Shown: positions 7,627 through 15,749 of the stretch, piece after piece
Layout: every line of letters starts with the position of its first letter
Numbering within the stretch: the first letter of the stretch is position 1
Assembly (NCBI RefSeq): GCF_017353175.1
Contig: NZ_JAFMYW010000016.1
Span: forward strand, 1-45,637
Length of the DNA: 45,637 bases
Reading direction: 5' to 3'
Origin: Fibrella forsythiae
GTDB lineage: Bacteria; Bacteroidota; Bacteroidia; Cytophagales; Spirosomataceae
Translations under genes and position numbers: made by a program
Notes under the pieces: model-generated
Database searches by the model: none
Seen by the model: only the letters and a program-made list of their open reading frames with translations
What the model was told of the DNA's origin: nothing

Positions 7627-8049
7627 ATGCTCACTGGGCCAATTATTATTATTGAAGATGATGCCGATGATCAATATATCTTTCAGAAGGTTCTTGGCGA
7701 ACTGAATGTACCAAATACCATTCGTTTCTTTGATAACGGGCAGCTTGTCTTGAATTACTTGCAAGAAACGGAAGAGCAGCCGTTTCTAATTATCTGTGAT
7801 ATCAACATGCCCTTGATGAATGGGATGGAACTACGGCAGTATATTGAGACGGATGCACAGTTGAAAAAGAAGATAATCCCCTTCATTTTCATAACAACGA
7901 ATGCTTCACCGGATCTAATCAAGGAAGCCTACCAAGTAACTATCCAGGGTTTTTTCAAAAAAGCCAATGGGTACGAAGAGACTAAACGCCAGTTAGAGCA
8001 GATCATCGGCTACTGGTCTCTGTGTCTTCATCCCAATAGCGAATGGTAA
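7627..8049 (+). CDS. Receiver-only response regulator paired with upstream kinase
   Basis: The protein has 140 residues with a single CheY-like domain. The acidic pocket is in IIEDDADDQ, the phosphoacceptor Asp in CDINMPLMNG, Thr in FITTNAS and the conserved Lys in GFFKKA. There is no output domain, so it probably acts by protein contact or as a relay intermediate. It lies 53 bases after the kinase gene and is probably in its operon. Confidence 0.88.
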   Translation: MLTGPIIIIEDDADDQYIFQKVLGELNVPNTIRFFDNGQLVLNYLQETEEQPFLIICDINMPLMNGMELRQYIETDAQLKKKIIPFIFITTNASPDLIKEAYQVTIQGFFKKANGYEETKRQLEQIIGYWSLCLHPNSEW

Positions 8050-8243
8050 GATTAAGTATCATTAGCGGCTCTTCGGCGCTATAAAGCGATTTGACAGTTA
8101 AGAATTACAGTGTCTTAGTAAATGCTCCATTTTTGAGCCTATAAGCACTTCATCAGTCCTGTTTGTTAATCAATAAACCTTCACTTGCTTGTTAACGGCC
8201 TGTCTTGTCCCAATATGAACGAACGTTTATAGTGTGACAAGCA

Positions 8244-8423
8244 TTGGCTGTGTCAGCTTATGGTCAGATAGAGGCGCTGCAAAACGTGGTGCTGACGCTG
8301 GATAATCCGACGTTTCGACTGAAGTATAGCTATGTGACTACGGCAAGCGAGCAACAGTTGAGCCAGGCGCTGGCCCAGGTGATCGGGGAGTTAGACCCGC
8401 TGCTTGTGGAGGCGCTGACTTAA
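8244..8423 (+). CDS. Small protein paralogous to the broken gene at 4789
   Basis: The frame is open from a TTG at 8244 (LAVSAYGQIEALQNVVLTLD...) to TAA at 8423, 59 codons. The last 48 codons match the tail of the broken gene at 4789-5025 with about six amino-acid changes and roughly twice as many silent ones. An in-frame TGA lies just upstream and no ATG is available, so this may be a 5'-truncated copy and not an intact gene. A hairpin of the same design follows both copies. Confidence 0.4.
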   Translation: MAVSAYGQIEALQNVVLTLDNPTFRLKYSYVTTASEQQLSQALAQVIGELDPLLVEALT

Positions 8424-8449
8424 ACAAAACAACTTGATGTCTTTACTGC

Positions 8450-8480
8450 AAACCGGCTTATCTGACGATAGACCGGTTTT
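8450..8480 (+). terminator. Hairpin terminator after paralogue
   Basis: AAACCGG (8450-8456) pairs with CCGGTTT (8473-8479), extended inside by TTATC/GATA and followed by a short T-run. It mirrors the hairpin at 5053-5082. Confidence 0.55.
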
Positions 8481-9320
8481 GGCGTGACGGCAGGATCAAC
8501 TCTACAGCTGACTAGCTTGAAAGAGGGGTAACTAATTCGGATACGTGGCAACGCTACTAGGAGAAAAATATTATCAAGTCACTATATCCTTGCGCCCTTA
8601 CATAGGGTTGCCAACCCTTTCAAAAATGCATTTTCTCACCGCCCAGTATCCGGAGGATGATTTACTTTGATTCTGATATCACCAGGCAACTGTATACGTG
8701 GCGCAAGTATAGAAGGGCTAGTAAATGTGTTCAGCAAACTACTTTACCAACCATTGACGCAGTAAGCCGCTAGCAATTAGATCGTCTAGTCAAGCAACGC
8801 AGTATATTTAGCCATTGATAACCCATACGCAGCAGTTCTAGGATGATACTGACAAATCACCTGTCTGCCGGGTCAACCAATCACATTTGCCATTGCTTTC
8901 TAGATTGAAAAAGGGTAAAACGATGTCCAGTTGAAGGGTAGTCAATGGCTTCTAGCATTTTCATGGCTTTGTAGATTGATGACCAAAAAGTTGACCCGGC
9001 TCTTAACCATTAGTAAGTACCTGGGCGCGCTTCAGGAGACAAACACCCTTGTGGAAATAAAATGGATTCTTTCATAAAGTAACCTTTAACCAAATTGAAA
9101 AAACCGCTACCCAATCAGGGTGATCAACCTAGTCATGAATCAAGCTTGAGTGAGCTCTCAATCGATGAATTTGATCTTCATGAGATAATGGAATATGTAA
9201 CTGCTGCTACGTGTATTATCGCGATAATGAGAGCACTTTTCTTCACGTTTGCCCAACCATAGATCGATTAGATACCTGTCTTATCTATACCCCTCAATTC
9301 AAAATCAACGGTTAAACGCA
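8481..9320. other. 840-base gene-free stretch
   Basis: No reading frame of credible length or composition is present on either strand, and stops are dense in all frames. It lies just upstream of two recognisable gene fragments and probably consists of decayed sequence. Confidence 0.45.
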
Positions 9321-9410
9321 ATGGCATCAAAGCAGGAATTCGTAGACTTTGTAGTTGGGCAAATTCAACGAGTTGGGACGATAAGCACTACGAAAAGGCT
9401 TTATACATAG
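9321..9410 (+). pseudogene. N-terminal fragment of a TfoX-domain protein
   Basis: ATG at 9321 encodes MASKQEFVDFVVGQIQRVGT and nine more residues before a TAG. The start closely resembles TfoX N-terminal domain proteins, which typically begin MAS..EFVDFVV.Q....G.I and continue with a KMFGEYG motif that is missing here. The remainder of the domain has been replaced by receiver-tail sequence in another frame. I conclude it is a remnant; the family assignment comes from memory of the motif. Confidence 0.45.
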
Positions 9411-9517
9411 CTGGGGCTAATTCACTTATCTTAAAGAAAGACATCCATTCCACGTTAATCGATGCACTATCGTTGATGAGCAGCTACTGGCTGAATCTAA
9501 ACCAGTGTGCTGTTTGA
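9372..9517 (+). pseudogene. C-terminal fragment of a receiver protein
   Basis: This frame, offset from the TfoX fragment, reads YIAGANSLILKKDIHSTLID... and ends SSYWLNLNQCAV at TGA (9515-9517). It matches the ends of the receivers at 23959 (YRSGANSFLLKP...CHYWLEVNQ) and 28985 (YEAGANSFLVKG...RYWLKLNQ). Only the last alpha/beta units remain; the acidic pocket and phosphoacceptor are gone. The junction with the TfoX piece suggests an illegitimate recombination. Confidence 0.6.
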
Positions 9518-9590
9518 CCAATGTACAATTGAGGTCTACCAGTCAAAGAACAGACTTCAAAATAGTTAGGCTATCTTTAGGCTTGCCATT

Positions 9591-10028
9591 TTGGCATTCA
9601 CGCTTCAGCTTACAATTCATTTGACGCCCACTGAGCTACCCCTTGTCTGGATCGTTGACGATGATGATGACGATCAGTATTTCTTACAATATGCTTTCAA
9701 ACAAGCATTGCCACACATCAAAACAAGGGTGTTGACGGATGGCTTGGAGCTGATAACGGCTTTGGAGCAAGAAACGATATTGCCAAAACTAGTCCTGCTT
9801 GACCTGAATATGCCTCGTAAAGATGGCTTTGAAGCGTTGCAGGAGTTACGTAGCATCCCCGATTATCAGCATTTGCCGGTCGTTGTCTTGACGACTTCTA
9901 ATCGTCAGGAAGACAAAAGCAAGGCACTGCAATTAGGGGCTGATGACTTCATGACCAAGGCAGCTATTCAAAAAGAAATCCTTCAAATGATCAAACAATT
10001 AGCGGTCGATTGGCAATTAAACGAATAG
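9591..10028 (+). CDS. Receiver-only response regulator
   Basis: The protein has 145 residues starting with TTG at 9591 (TTG 9621 is possible). The receiver spans about residues 16-140, with the acidic cluster WIVDDDDDDQ, phosphoacceptor in LLDLNMPRKDG, Thr in VLTTSN and Lys in DFMTKA. The end, LAVDWQLNE, matches the paralogues at 24788 and 32322, which share the motif PKL(V/I)LLDLNM. No output domain is present. It is probably co-transcribed with the receiver-like gene 25 bases downstream. Confidence 0.85.
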   Translation: MAFTLQLTIHLTPTELPLVWIVDDDDDDQYFLQYAFKQALPHIKTRVLTDGLELITALEQETILPKLVLLDLNMPRKDGFEALQELRSIPDYQHLPVVVLTTSNRQEDKSKALQLGADDFMTKAAIQKEILQMIKQLAVDWQLNE

Positions 10029-10053
10029 CACTTTAAAGCTTATCGACTATTCG

Positions 10054-10542
10054 ATGTCCGTAATTAATAGGCAATATCCTGAAACGAGGGAGGCCAATTT
10101 CAACCATGCTCGCGTTTTAGTTATTGAATCTAACGATACTTGTTGGCAACGCATTCAAAAAAGCATGGCAAAACTCTTGCCAAACGTGTTGCTCATCCGG
10201 GCCATTAACCGCGAGCAAGCACTTTCGTTGATACCAGAATGGCTGGATGACGAAAGAACAGTACCGAAGCTAGTATTGCTTGACCTCTACGTCCCAAATC
10301 GTGCGCAGGGTTTTCAACTATTGAATGACATTAGAAATCTGGCTGAACCACTCAACTGGATACCCGTGATCATATTCAGCAAATCTGATTTGCAAGCTGA
10401 CATCAATGAGGCTTACCAGCGGGGCTGTTCCGCTTACCTAATTAAGCCTGCTTGCCTTCCTGAATGGCATGACTGCTTTAAACAGCTGCGTATGTTTTGG
10501 TGGGAAACTGCTGCACTTCCGCTAATACGACACGTATTTTAA
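10054..10542 (+). CDS. Receiver-like protein with altered acidic pocket
   Basis: The protein has 162 residues. The CheY fold covers about residues 18-150, with phosphoacceptor Asp in LLDLYVPNRAQG, Ser in IIFSKSD and Lys in YLIKPA. Where the Asp-Asp pair that holds magnesium is normal, the sequence reads VIESNDTCW, so one acid is Glu and the next is Ser. Phosphorylation could be slow or dependent on an unusual partner. It follows the receiver at 9591 and may act with it. Confidence 0.75.
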   Translation: MSVINRQYPETREANFNHARVLVIESNDTCWQRIQKSMAKLLPNVLLIRAINREQALSLIPEWLDDERTVPKLVLLDLYVPNRAQGFQLLNDIRNLAEPLNWIPVIIFSKSDLQADINEAYQRGCSAYLIKPACLPEWHDCFKQLRMFWWETAALPLIRHVF

Positions 10543-10584
10543 AAGATTTAGCTTTTACGAATTGATAGGCGTTATTTTAAGCGA

Positions 10585-10860
10585 CTAGCCTTTACAATCA
10601 AGGCCATGTTTCCCCGATGCTTTGCCGCGCACGTTAGCCGCCGTCAATGCCTCTATAGTTCGTGTGCTGATCTGCTCCCGCTCGTGTTCAGAGAGTACGG
10701 TGAGCATCTTAACCATCATCTTAGTAAGGTGGAGATCGTCAACAGCTCGGAAATTGACCTTGCTAGCCAATAGCCTAGATATAAACAACACGTGGCAGAT
10801 TAACTTATCCAGCTTCGCTATGATAAGCGTCAAGGCTTTAACTTGACAGTTGAAGCCCAT
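10585..10860 (-). pseudogene. Fragment of a serine recombinase (resolvase)
   Basis: The 91-codon frame contains KALTLIIAKLDKL and, later, VLSEHEREQISTRTIEAL. These match the middle of the complete resolvase at 38931 (RLLIAKLDRLSRNVHF and VLAQHERELIGERTRLAL). The N-terminal part with the nucleophilic Ser (YxRVST) and the C-terminal DNA-binding part are absent, and conserved residues are altered (LDRLSRN reads LDKLICH). It cannot be an active recombinase. Confidence 0.7.
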
Positions 10861-10985
10861 AGAGCTACCTACAGAGGCGGTGGTTTATAGGTAAACAAAA
10901 GACGGTAAATAGCCAAGCTGCGGGCCCGTATACAACAATCGTTTGTATAACAATCTGTTATGTAATCAAATCCTCCGGGAAAAGA

Positions 10986-13900
10986 CTACTCCACCGGCAA
11001 GTAAACACTAAAGGTGGCTCCCTGATTAGGCTGGCTGGTAGCAGAGATGGCTCCGCCGTGGTTGGCGGCTACCTTCTCACAGATGGCCAGCCCAATGCCC
11101 GTCCCCCCGTAAGCGCTACTCTTGCCGTGCAGTCGCTGAAAGACCTGGAAGATGCGATCCACGTATTTCTGATCGAAGCCAATGCCCTTGTCAGTCACGT
11201 CAATCCGGTAGTACTGAGGAGCTACCTGCAAGGGCCGGACCGCCACCGGCAGGTCGCTAGCGACCAGGCGCTGACAATCTACCCGAATCAGGGGGCGGGT
11301 GTTGGGCTGACTGAACTTGAGGGCATTGCTCAGCAGGTTCTCAAAGAGCTGTTTTAACTGCGAGATATCACCCGAGATGGTAGGTAGAAACTCCACCTCT
11401 ATCTGCGCCCGCGTCTCCTCAATCCGCATGTCCAGATCCGAGAGCACTTGCCCAACCACCTCAGCAAGCGAAACGGATGCGGTAGCCTCCTGCTGGGTCG
11501 AGATGCGCGAATAGGTGAGCAGATCCCGGATCAAAGTGGCCATTCGGCTGGCCGCCGACTGCATCCGGTCCAAATGAGCCATCCCCTCGCCCAGGGCCTG
11601 GGCGTGGTGGTTTCTTAACAACTCCCCAAAGGACTGAATCTTGCGCAGGGGCTCCTGCAAATCATGAGAGGCCACATAGGCAAACTGCTGGAGGTTTTCG
11701 TTGCTCCGGCGCAGGTCGGCCACCGATATCTGGAGCTCCTGGGTGCGCTGCTCCACCTGTCGCTCCAGTTCACCCTGCATAAGACGCCGAGCCGTAATAT
11801 CCTGGGTGACCCCGGTTATACGAACCGGCTGACCGTCCGCCTCGTAGGCCGGTTGACCCGATATTTTCACCCAGTGCAGCGTTCCATCGGGCCAGGTAAT
11901 CCGATATTCGCCCGTATACACTGTCCGGGCATCAACGGCCGTCGTCATCGCCTGCTGCGCCCGTTCCCGGTCATCAGCCACCATAATCGCCATCAGATCC
12001 GGGAAGGAAAAGGGCGTTTCGGCCGGTTGTCCATAATTCGCCCGGCCCTGCGCACTGATCTCCATGTTGCCCGTGGCCAGATCGAGCGTATAGGCTCCCA
12101 ACCGACCCGCATCCATCGCTAAACTCAGGCGCTGATTGGCCCCCAGCAACTCCTGCTGAGCGGCTTCTGTCTTCTTTTTTGCCTTCACGATCTCCGTCAC
12201 ATCAGTAGCCGTAATCAGGATGGCATAGACGGTATCGGCCGCGTTACGAAGCGGCGTGTAGGAAAAGGCTAGATAGAACGTCCGTAGCACGCCATCAACG
12301 ACTAATTCGGCCCGGTCGCTGTCGGTACGGTAGGCTACCCCCGTGGTGTACACCTGATCCAGGAGTGGTAAAAACGGCTGGCCTACCAGCTCTGGCAAGG
12401 CCTGAGCCAGCGGTTTACCCATCACCGAACGGTCTTTGCCCCAGATCGTTAGAATGCTCTCGTTGACCCGCTCGACAATCAGTTCCCGGCCTACCAGCAG
12501 ACTAACGGCGACGGGCGACTGCTCGATGAGCTGCCGAAGCTGCTGTTCGCTTTGCTCCAGCTGCTGGCGGGCCACTACCTGGGGCGTGACATCAGTTACC
12601 ACTTGGATCATCCCCGTTATGTGCCCATCCTCTCGCAGCGGGCGATACGAGAGGTCGTAATAGTAATCCTGACGGGCTCCGGTTCGGCTGTGCGGTATGA
12701 GGACTTCATGGCCATCAAAGTCAATACCTTCATCATAGACCTTGCGAGCCTGTTGCAGCGCGTATTGGCCCGCTAGTTCCGGTACGGCGGCCAGTAGCGA
12801 GTGGCCAATGACCTCCTCCCCCAGGCCCATGAACGATAACATGGGCTGGTTGATCTGCTCGATGATGAACTCATCTCCGCGTAGCACTAGCGTGGCGGCG
12901 GGCGACTGCTGAACAACGCTACGGAAGCGGGCTTCGCTTTCTTCCAACTTCCGGCGGGCCTCCACTTGCGCCGTTACGTCGGTGGCCACCTGGATCATGC
13001 CGGTTATCTGCTCGCCCTCCCGCAAGGGGCGATAGGCTACATCATAATAATAGTTTTTAAGAACCCCCGTCCGGTTATGGGGCACGGCGAGTTCAAGCTG
13101 GTCAAAGGAAACGCCCTCTCGGTACACCCGCTGCACCTGTTGCCAAACTACCTGTCCGTCCAGTTCGGGCATGATCGCCAGCAGCGGCTGATTAATCACC
13201 TCTTCGCTCCGGCCCATGAAGGCCAGCATGGACTGGTTGATCTGCTCAATGACGAAATTATCCCCGCGCAGCACTAGGGTGGCCGCCGGTGACTGCGCAA
13301 CGATGCTGCGGGCGCGGGCCTCACTGCTCCGCAGGGCTTCTTCGGTCCGCGCCCTGCTCACAGCTTCCCAGGTCCGCTCGGCCGTTTCTTCCAGCAGGCT
13401 TAGTTCATGTTCGGTAAAGGCGTGGGACCCCTCAAAGTGTACAAACAGGACAGCCACCAACTGCCCAGCCTTGATTAAGGGCTTGTTAAGGGTGGCCCCC
13501 AATTGCAGCCGGGCGTGAGCGAGCTTTTCCGCCTCCGTCAGCGTGGGGTCTTGCGTAATGTCGGGCCGGATCACCGTGTAGCCAGCCTGCAAGCGGGTCA
13601 TCAATTCAGCGCCGTAGTCTTCGTAGCGATAGCACCCCTCAATGCCCCGTACCCCATTGATGTAGTTGCGCGTGACCACGATGGTCTGCTCATCCTGCAT
13701 ATCTTCGGCGTAGCCCACCCGGCTGGCCCCGATGTACTCCCCCAGCGCGCAGGCGGCCTGGTACTGAATATCGGCCGGGTCACTCAGCAAACGTAGCCGG
13801 TCGCTGAGCGCTAGTAGAAAGGTCTGCTGCGGTTGACTAGCCAACCGGCCAGCTTCCCGAAGCTGTACGATCTCGGTGATGTCGTCGACGGAATGAATAA

Positions 13901-14282
13901 TGTAGCTAACCTCACCCGCCGAATCCAGCACCGGCTGGTTAAAGAGCTTCCAGATTTTAATGTCTAACTGGCCCGTTTGCGGATTGATCAAATCGTAGCG
14001 CAGATCAGCCGTTTCGTGCAGGCGTTTGTCGTGCAGCACCTGGCGCAAGGATGCCTCTAGATTGCCCCTCTCCGACCGCTGCTGATTCTGGGCGTTGTCA
14101 AAAAAAGCCTCAAACACCCCTTTCCCCAGGAGCATCTCGCGCTGGGTGTAGGTGGCCTTCAGGTAGGCATCCGTTACGCCAACGATGGTAAAGGTTGGCG
14201 CATCTGGTAATAAAATCAGATGGTTGCCCGGAATGGCGTTCAGCACACTAAGGGTATCAAAGGGTAAAGGTAGCATGGGCAA
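10986..14282 (-). CDS. Soluble GAF/multi-PAS histidine kinase
   Basis: The protein has 1098 residues (ATG at 14282 or 14276). Order: PAS (about 5-140), GAF (about 150-310), three related PAS domains (about 325-440, 450-570 and 575-700), a PAS_3-type domain (about 715-840), a coiled coil, a dimerisation domain with SHDLQEPLRK (His873) and an ATPase with NLLSNALKF, DKGIGF and GTGIGL. The second and third PAS copies share long stretches (SPAATLVLRGD, ...ITGMIQV), so they arose by internal duplication. No membrane segment is present. A 108-nt tract near the 3' end is almost identical to that of the kinase at 15750. No receiver gene adjoins in the same orientation, so the partner is unknown. Confidence 0.9.
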   Translation of the reverse strand: MPMLPLPFDTLSVLNAIPGNHLILLPDAPTFTIVGVTDAYLKATYTQREMLLGKGVFEAFFDNAQNQQRSERGNLEASLRQVLHDKRLHETADLRYDLINPQTGQLDIKIWKLFNQPVLDSAGEVSYIIHSVDDITEIVQLREAGRLASQPQQTFLLALSDRLRLLSDPADIQYQAACALGEYIGASRVGYAEDMQDEQTIVVTRNYINGVRGIEGCYRYEDYGAELMTRLQAGYTVIRPDITQDPTLTEAEKLAHARLQLGATLNKPLIKAGQLVAVLFVHFEGSHAFTEHELSLLEETAERTWEAVSRARTEEALRSSEARARSIVAQSPAATLVLRGDNFVIEQINQSMLAFMGRSEEVINQPLLAIMPELDGQVVWQQVQRVYREGVSFDQLELAVPHNRTGVLKNYYYDVAYRPLREGEQITGMIQVATDVTAQVEARRKLEESEARFRSVVQQSPAATLVLRGDEFIIEQINQPMLSFMGLGEEVIGHSLLAAVPELAGQYALQQARKVYDEGIDFDGHEVLIPHSRTGARQDYYYDLSYRPLREDGHITGMIQVVTDVTPQVVARQQLEQSEQQLRQLIEQSPVAVSLLVGRELIVERVNESILTIWGKDRSVMGKPLAQALPELVGQPFLPLLDQVYTTGVAYRTDSDRAELVVDGVLRTFYLAFSYTPLRNAADTVYAILITATDVTEIVKAKKKTEAAQQELLGANQRLSLAMDAGRLGAYTLDLATGNMEISAQGRANYGQPAETPFSFPDLMAIMVADDRERAQQAMTTAVDARTVYTGEYRITWPDGTLHWVKISGQPAYEADGQPVRITGVTQDITARRLMQGELERQVEQRTQELQISVADLRRSNENLQQFAYVASHDLQEPLRKIQSFGELLRNHHAQALGEGMAHLDRMQSAASRMATLIRDLLTYSRISTQQEATASVSLAEVVGQVLSDLDMRIEETRAQIEVEFLPTISGDISQLKQLFENLLSNALKFSQPNTRPLIRVDCQRLVASDLPVAVRPLQVAPQYYRIDVTDKGIGFDQKYVDRIFQVFQRLHGKSSAYGGTGIGLAICEKVAANHGGAISATSQPNQGATFSVYLPVE

Positions 14283-14836
14283 AACGGGCAGGTAGGCTTA
14301 CCCCAAATGTACATAAATCGGTGAAGCCCTTTTTGTAACCTACGGGCAAAACCAATATTTAGGCATTAATCTGTACCCTGCTCGTAGTGGGCTCATCCAT
14401 GGTAGCAGCGGCAGCAACTCTCAAGAAAGAGCAACCTGGCGCAGGCTTTGCATACAGGCTCTGTAATGACTGCCATTACCGTCTTGTCTATCAACCACTT
14501 GAGAAATCATAGTTCACCAGTAAAATTGCCGTTCACAGGTAACAGGGTTTATTCAATGGCTGTAATGTTGCCACTGGAGAATACTATCTCATCAAGAGGC
14601 ACCTATTCCTTTTTGACTACGCCTTTGAAAGTCTAAGCCAGATGGTGGTGCGATAAACTTTTCCTTAGTCTAAATCAGATTTCTAGGATCAATTCTACGA
14701 ACCGCAGCAAGTAATCTCTCGTAAAAATCATAGCTAATGATGACGGCCATCATAGCCAGCTGACTTAAGAACTGCCAATTTTACAAATTGGCAGTTCCCT
14801 TTCCCCGCCAATACGATATAACTTACTCGTCTCGGT
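14283..14836. other. Gene-free divergent spacer with a 12-bp-arm inverted repeat
   Basis: This is 554 bases between the minus-strand kinase and the plus-strand gene at 14837. No gene is supported. AACTGCCAATTT at 14770-14781 is repeated in reverse complement at 14785-14796 with a 3-base loop, an operator or hairpin 40 bases before the ATG at 14837. Confidence 0.5.
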
Positions 14837-15130
14837 ATGAAGCGCTTTTCGGTCTTGTATCTGCTCAAGGAGGACTTTCATCAGATTGGCTGCCAGACCC
14901 AAGCCGGGGCTGAATCCCTGTTGCAACGACTTTTAGCAGACCCCAAACGAACCCCAGTGGGCATTTACGATGCCAAAACTGAACTCTTCGCGTGGGAACC
15001 CTTTCGCCAGCGGGTTTACAATCAGTCTACTACCGGTGAGCAGGGAAAGCTGGGGGAGCAGATCATTACCATTGCTGAAGCCTTACGTTTTAGCGGTACC
15101 GGCGAGCAGCGTTCGCGACAACCAGAGTAA
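14837..15130 (+). CDS. Hypothetical 97-residue protein
   Basis: The protein starts MKRFSVLYLLKEDFHQIGCQ and contains ...VGIYDAKTELFAWEPFRQ. It is soluble, with no family recognised. It lies one base upstream of the next gene, so the pair is translationally coupled. A strong inverted repeat at 14770-14796 lies just upstream and may control it. Confidence 0.6.
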   Translation: MKRFSVLYLLKEDFHQIGCQTQAGAESLLQRLLADPKRTPVGIYDAKTELFAWEPFRQRVYNQSTTGEQGKLGEQIITIAEALRFSGTGEQRSRQPE

Positions 15131-15131
15131 T

Positions 15132-15500
15132 ATGGAAGACGATTTACGACAGATTATCCATAATTTCAGGAGCATTTCTGGCCTTATTTGTTGCGCCATA
15201 GACCTGCTGGAAGGCAAATTAACGGAACCGGATCGGAAGGAATTTCGGGACATGCTAGGTCGTAATCTGCTCTACGCTCAGTCGATGTTAACGGATTTGA
15301 GCTCCAGTAAGTGGGCAGCGTCTGCTTTCTACAGGTCTGACGAACTGCTTATTGAATCAAGCCGCTTGCTGAATTATCTACACGCTAAAAATCGAAACAA
15401 CCTTCCCGATCATCATCAAAAGCAGATGGCTTCACTCATTCAGACATTGCTATTTATAAGAAATTGGCAAGCTGAGGTAGAATTGAGGCAATTTGTTTAA
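15132..15500 (+). CDS. Small helical protein resembling a histidine-kinase dimerisation domain
   Basis: The frame is open further upstream, but ATG at 15132 follows the previous stop directly and gives 122 residues. The sequence MEDDLRQIIHNFRSISGLI followed by a hydrophobic helix and a second helix (FRDMLGRNLLYAQSMLTDL) resembles the two-helix phosphotransfer hairpin of kinases, with the His of IHNFRS in the H-box position. No ATPase domain is present. It could be a stand-alone phosphotransfer protein serving the receivers of this region; the assignment is an inference from the pattern only. Confidence 0.5.
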   Translation: MEDDLRQIIHNFRSISGLICCAIDLLEGKLTEPDRKEFRDMLGRNLLYAQSMLTDLSSSKWAASAFYRSDELLIESSRLLNYLHAKNRNNLPDHHQKQMASLIQTLLFIRNWQAEVELRQFV

Positions 15501-15519
15501 GATCGTAACCGTTCGCAAC

Positions 15520-15573
15520 TATCTATCCGTTCTAGCTTTCATTGCGGGATATAGAAGGCAGAACAGATAGATA
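15520..15573. terminator. Imperfect 14-bp-arm hairpin after small operon
   Basis: TATCTATCCGTTCT (15520-15533) pairs with AGAACAGATAGATA (15560-15573) with one mismatch. It lies 20 bases after the stop of the HPt-like gene. There is no T-run, so it could also be an operator for the kinase downstream. Confidence 0.45.
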
Positions 15574-15749
15574 CCTTGTTCACAGGCAACCGATCTTTCA
15601 GATCGAAGGAAGCAAGAACAAGCTGTTTATCACCTATTCTAATAATCAATCGATAAAAAAGTAAAAGCAAATCAATCACCCTGGTTTCCGAGTTCGATTT
15701 GTATAAGCAGAAGTCGACTGACCTCTGTAGGTTTAATTAGCCCGTCTAC

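Noticed and set aside
14448-14636. A 62-codon plus-strand frame in the spacer after the large kinase.
   Set aside because: It has a low-complexity, random-looking translation, no ribosome-binding or promoter context and no neighbour to support it.
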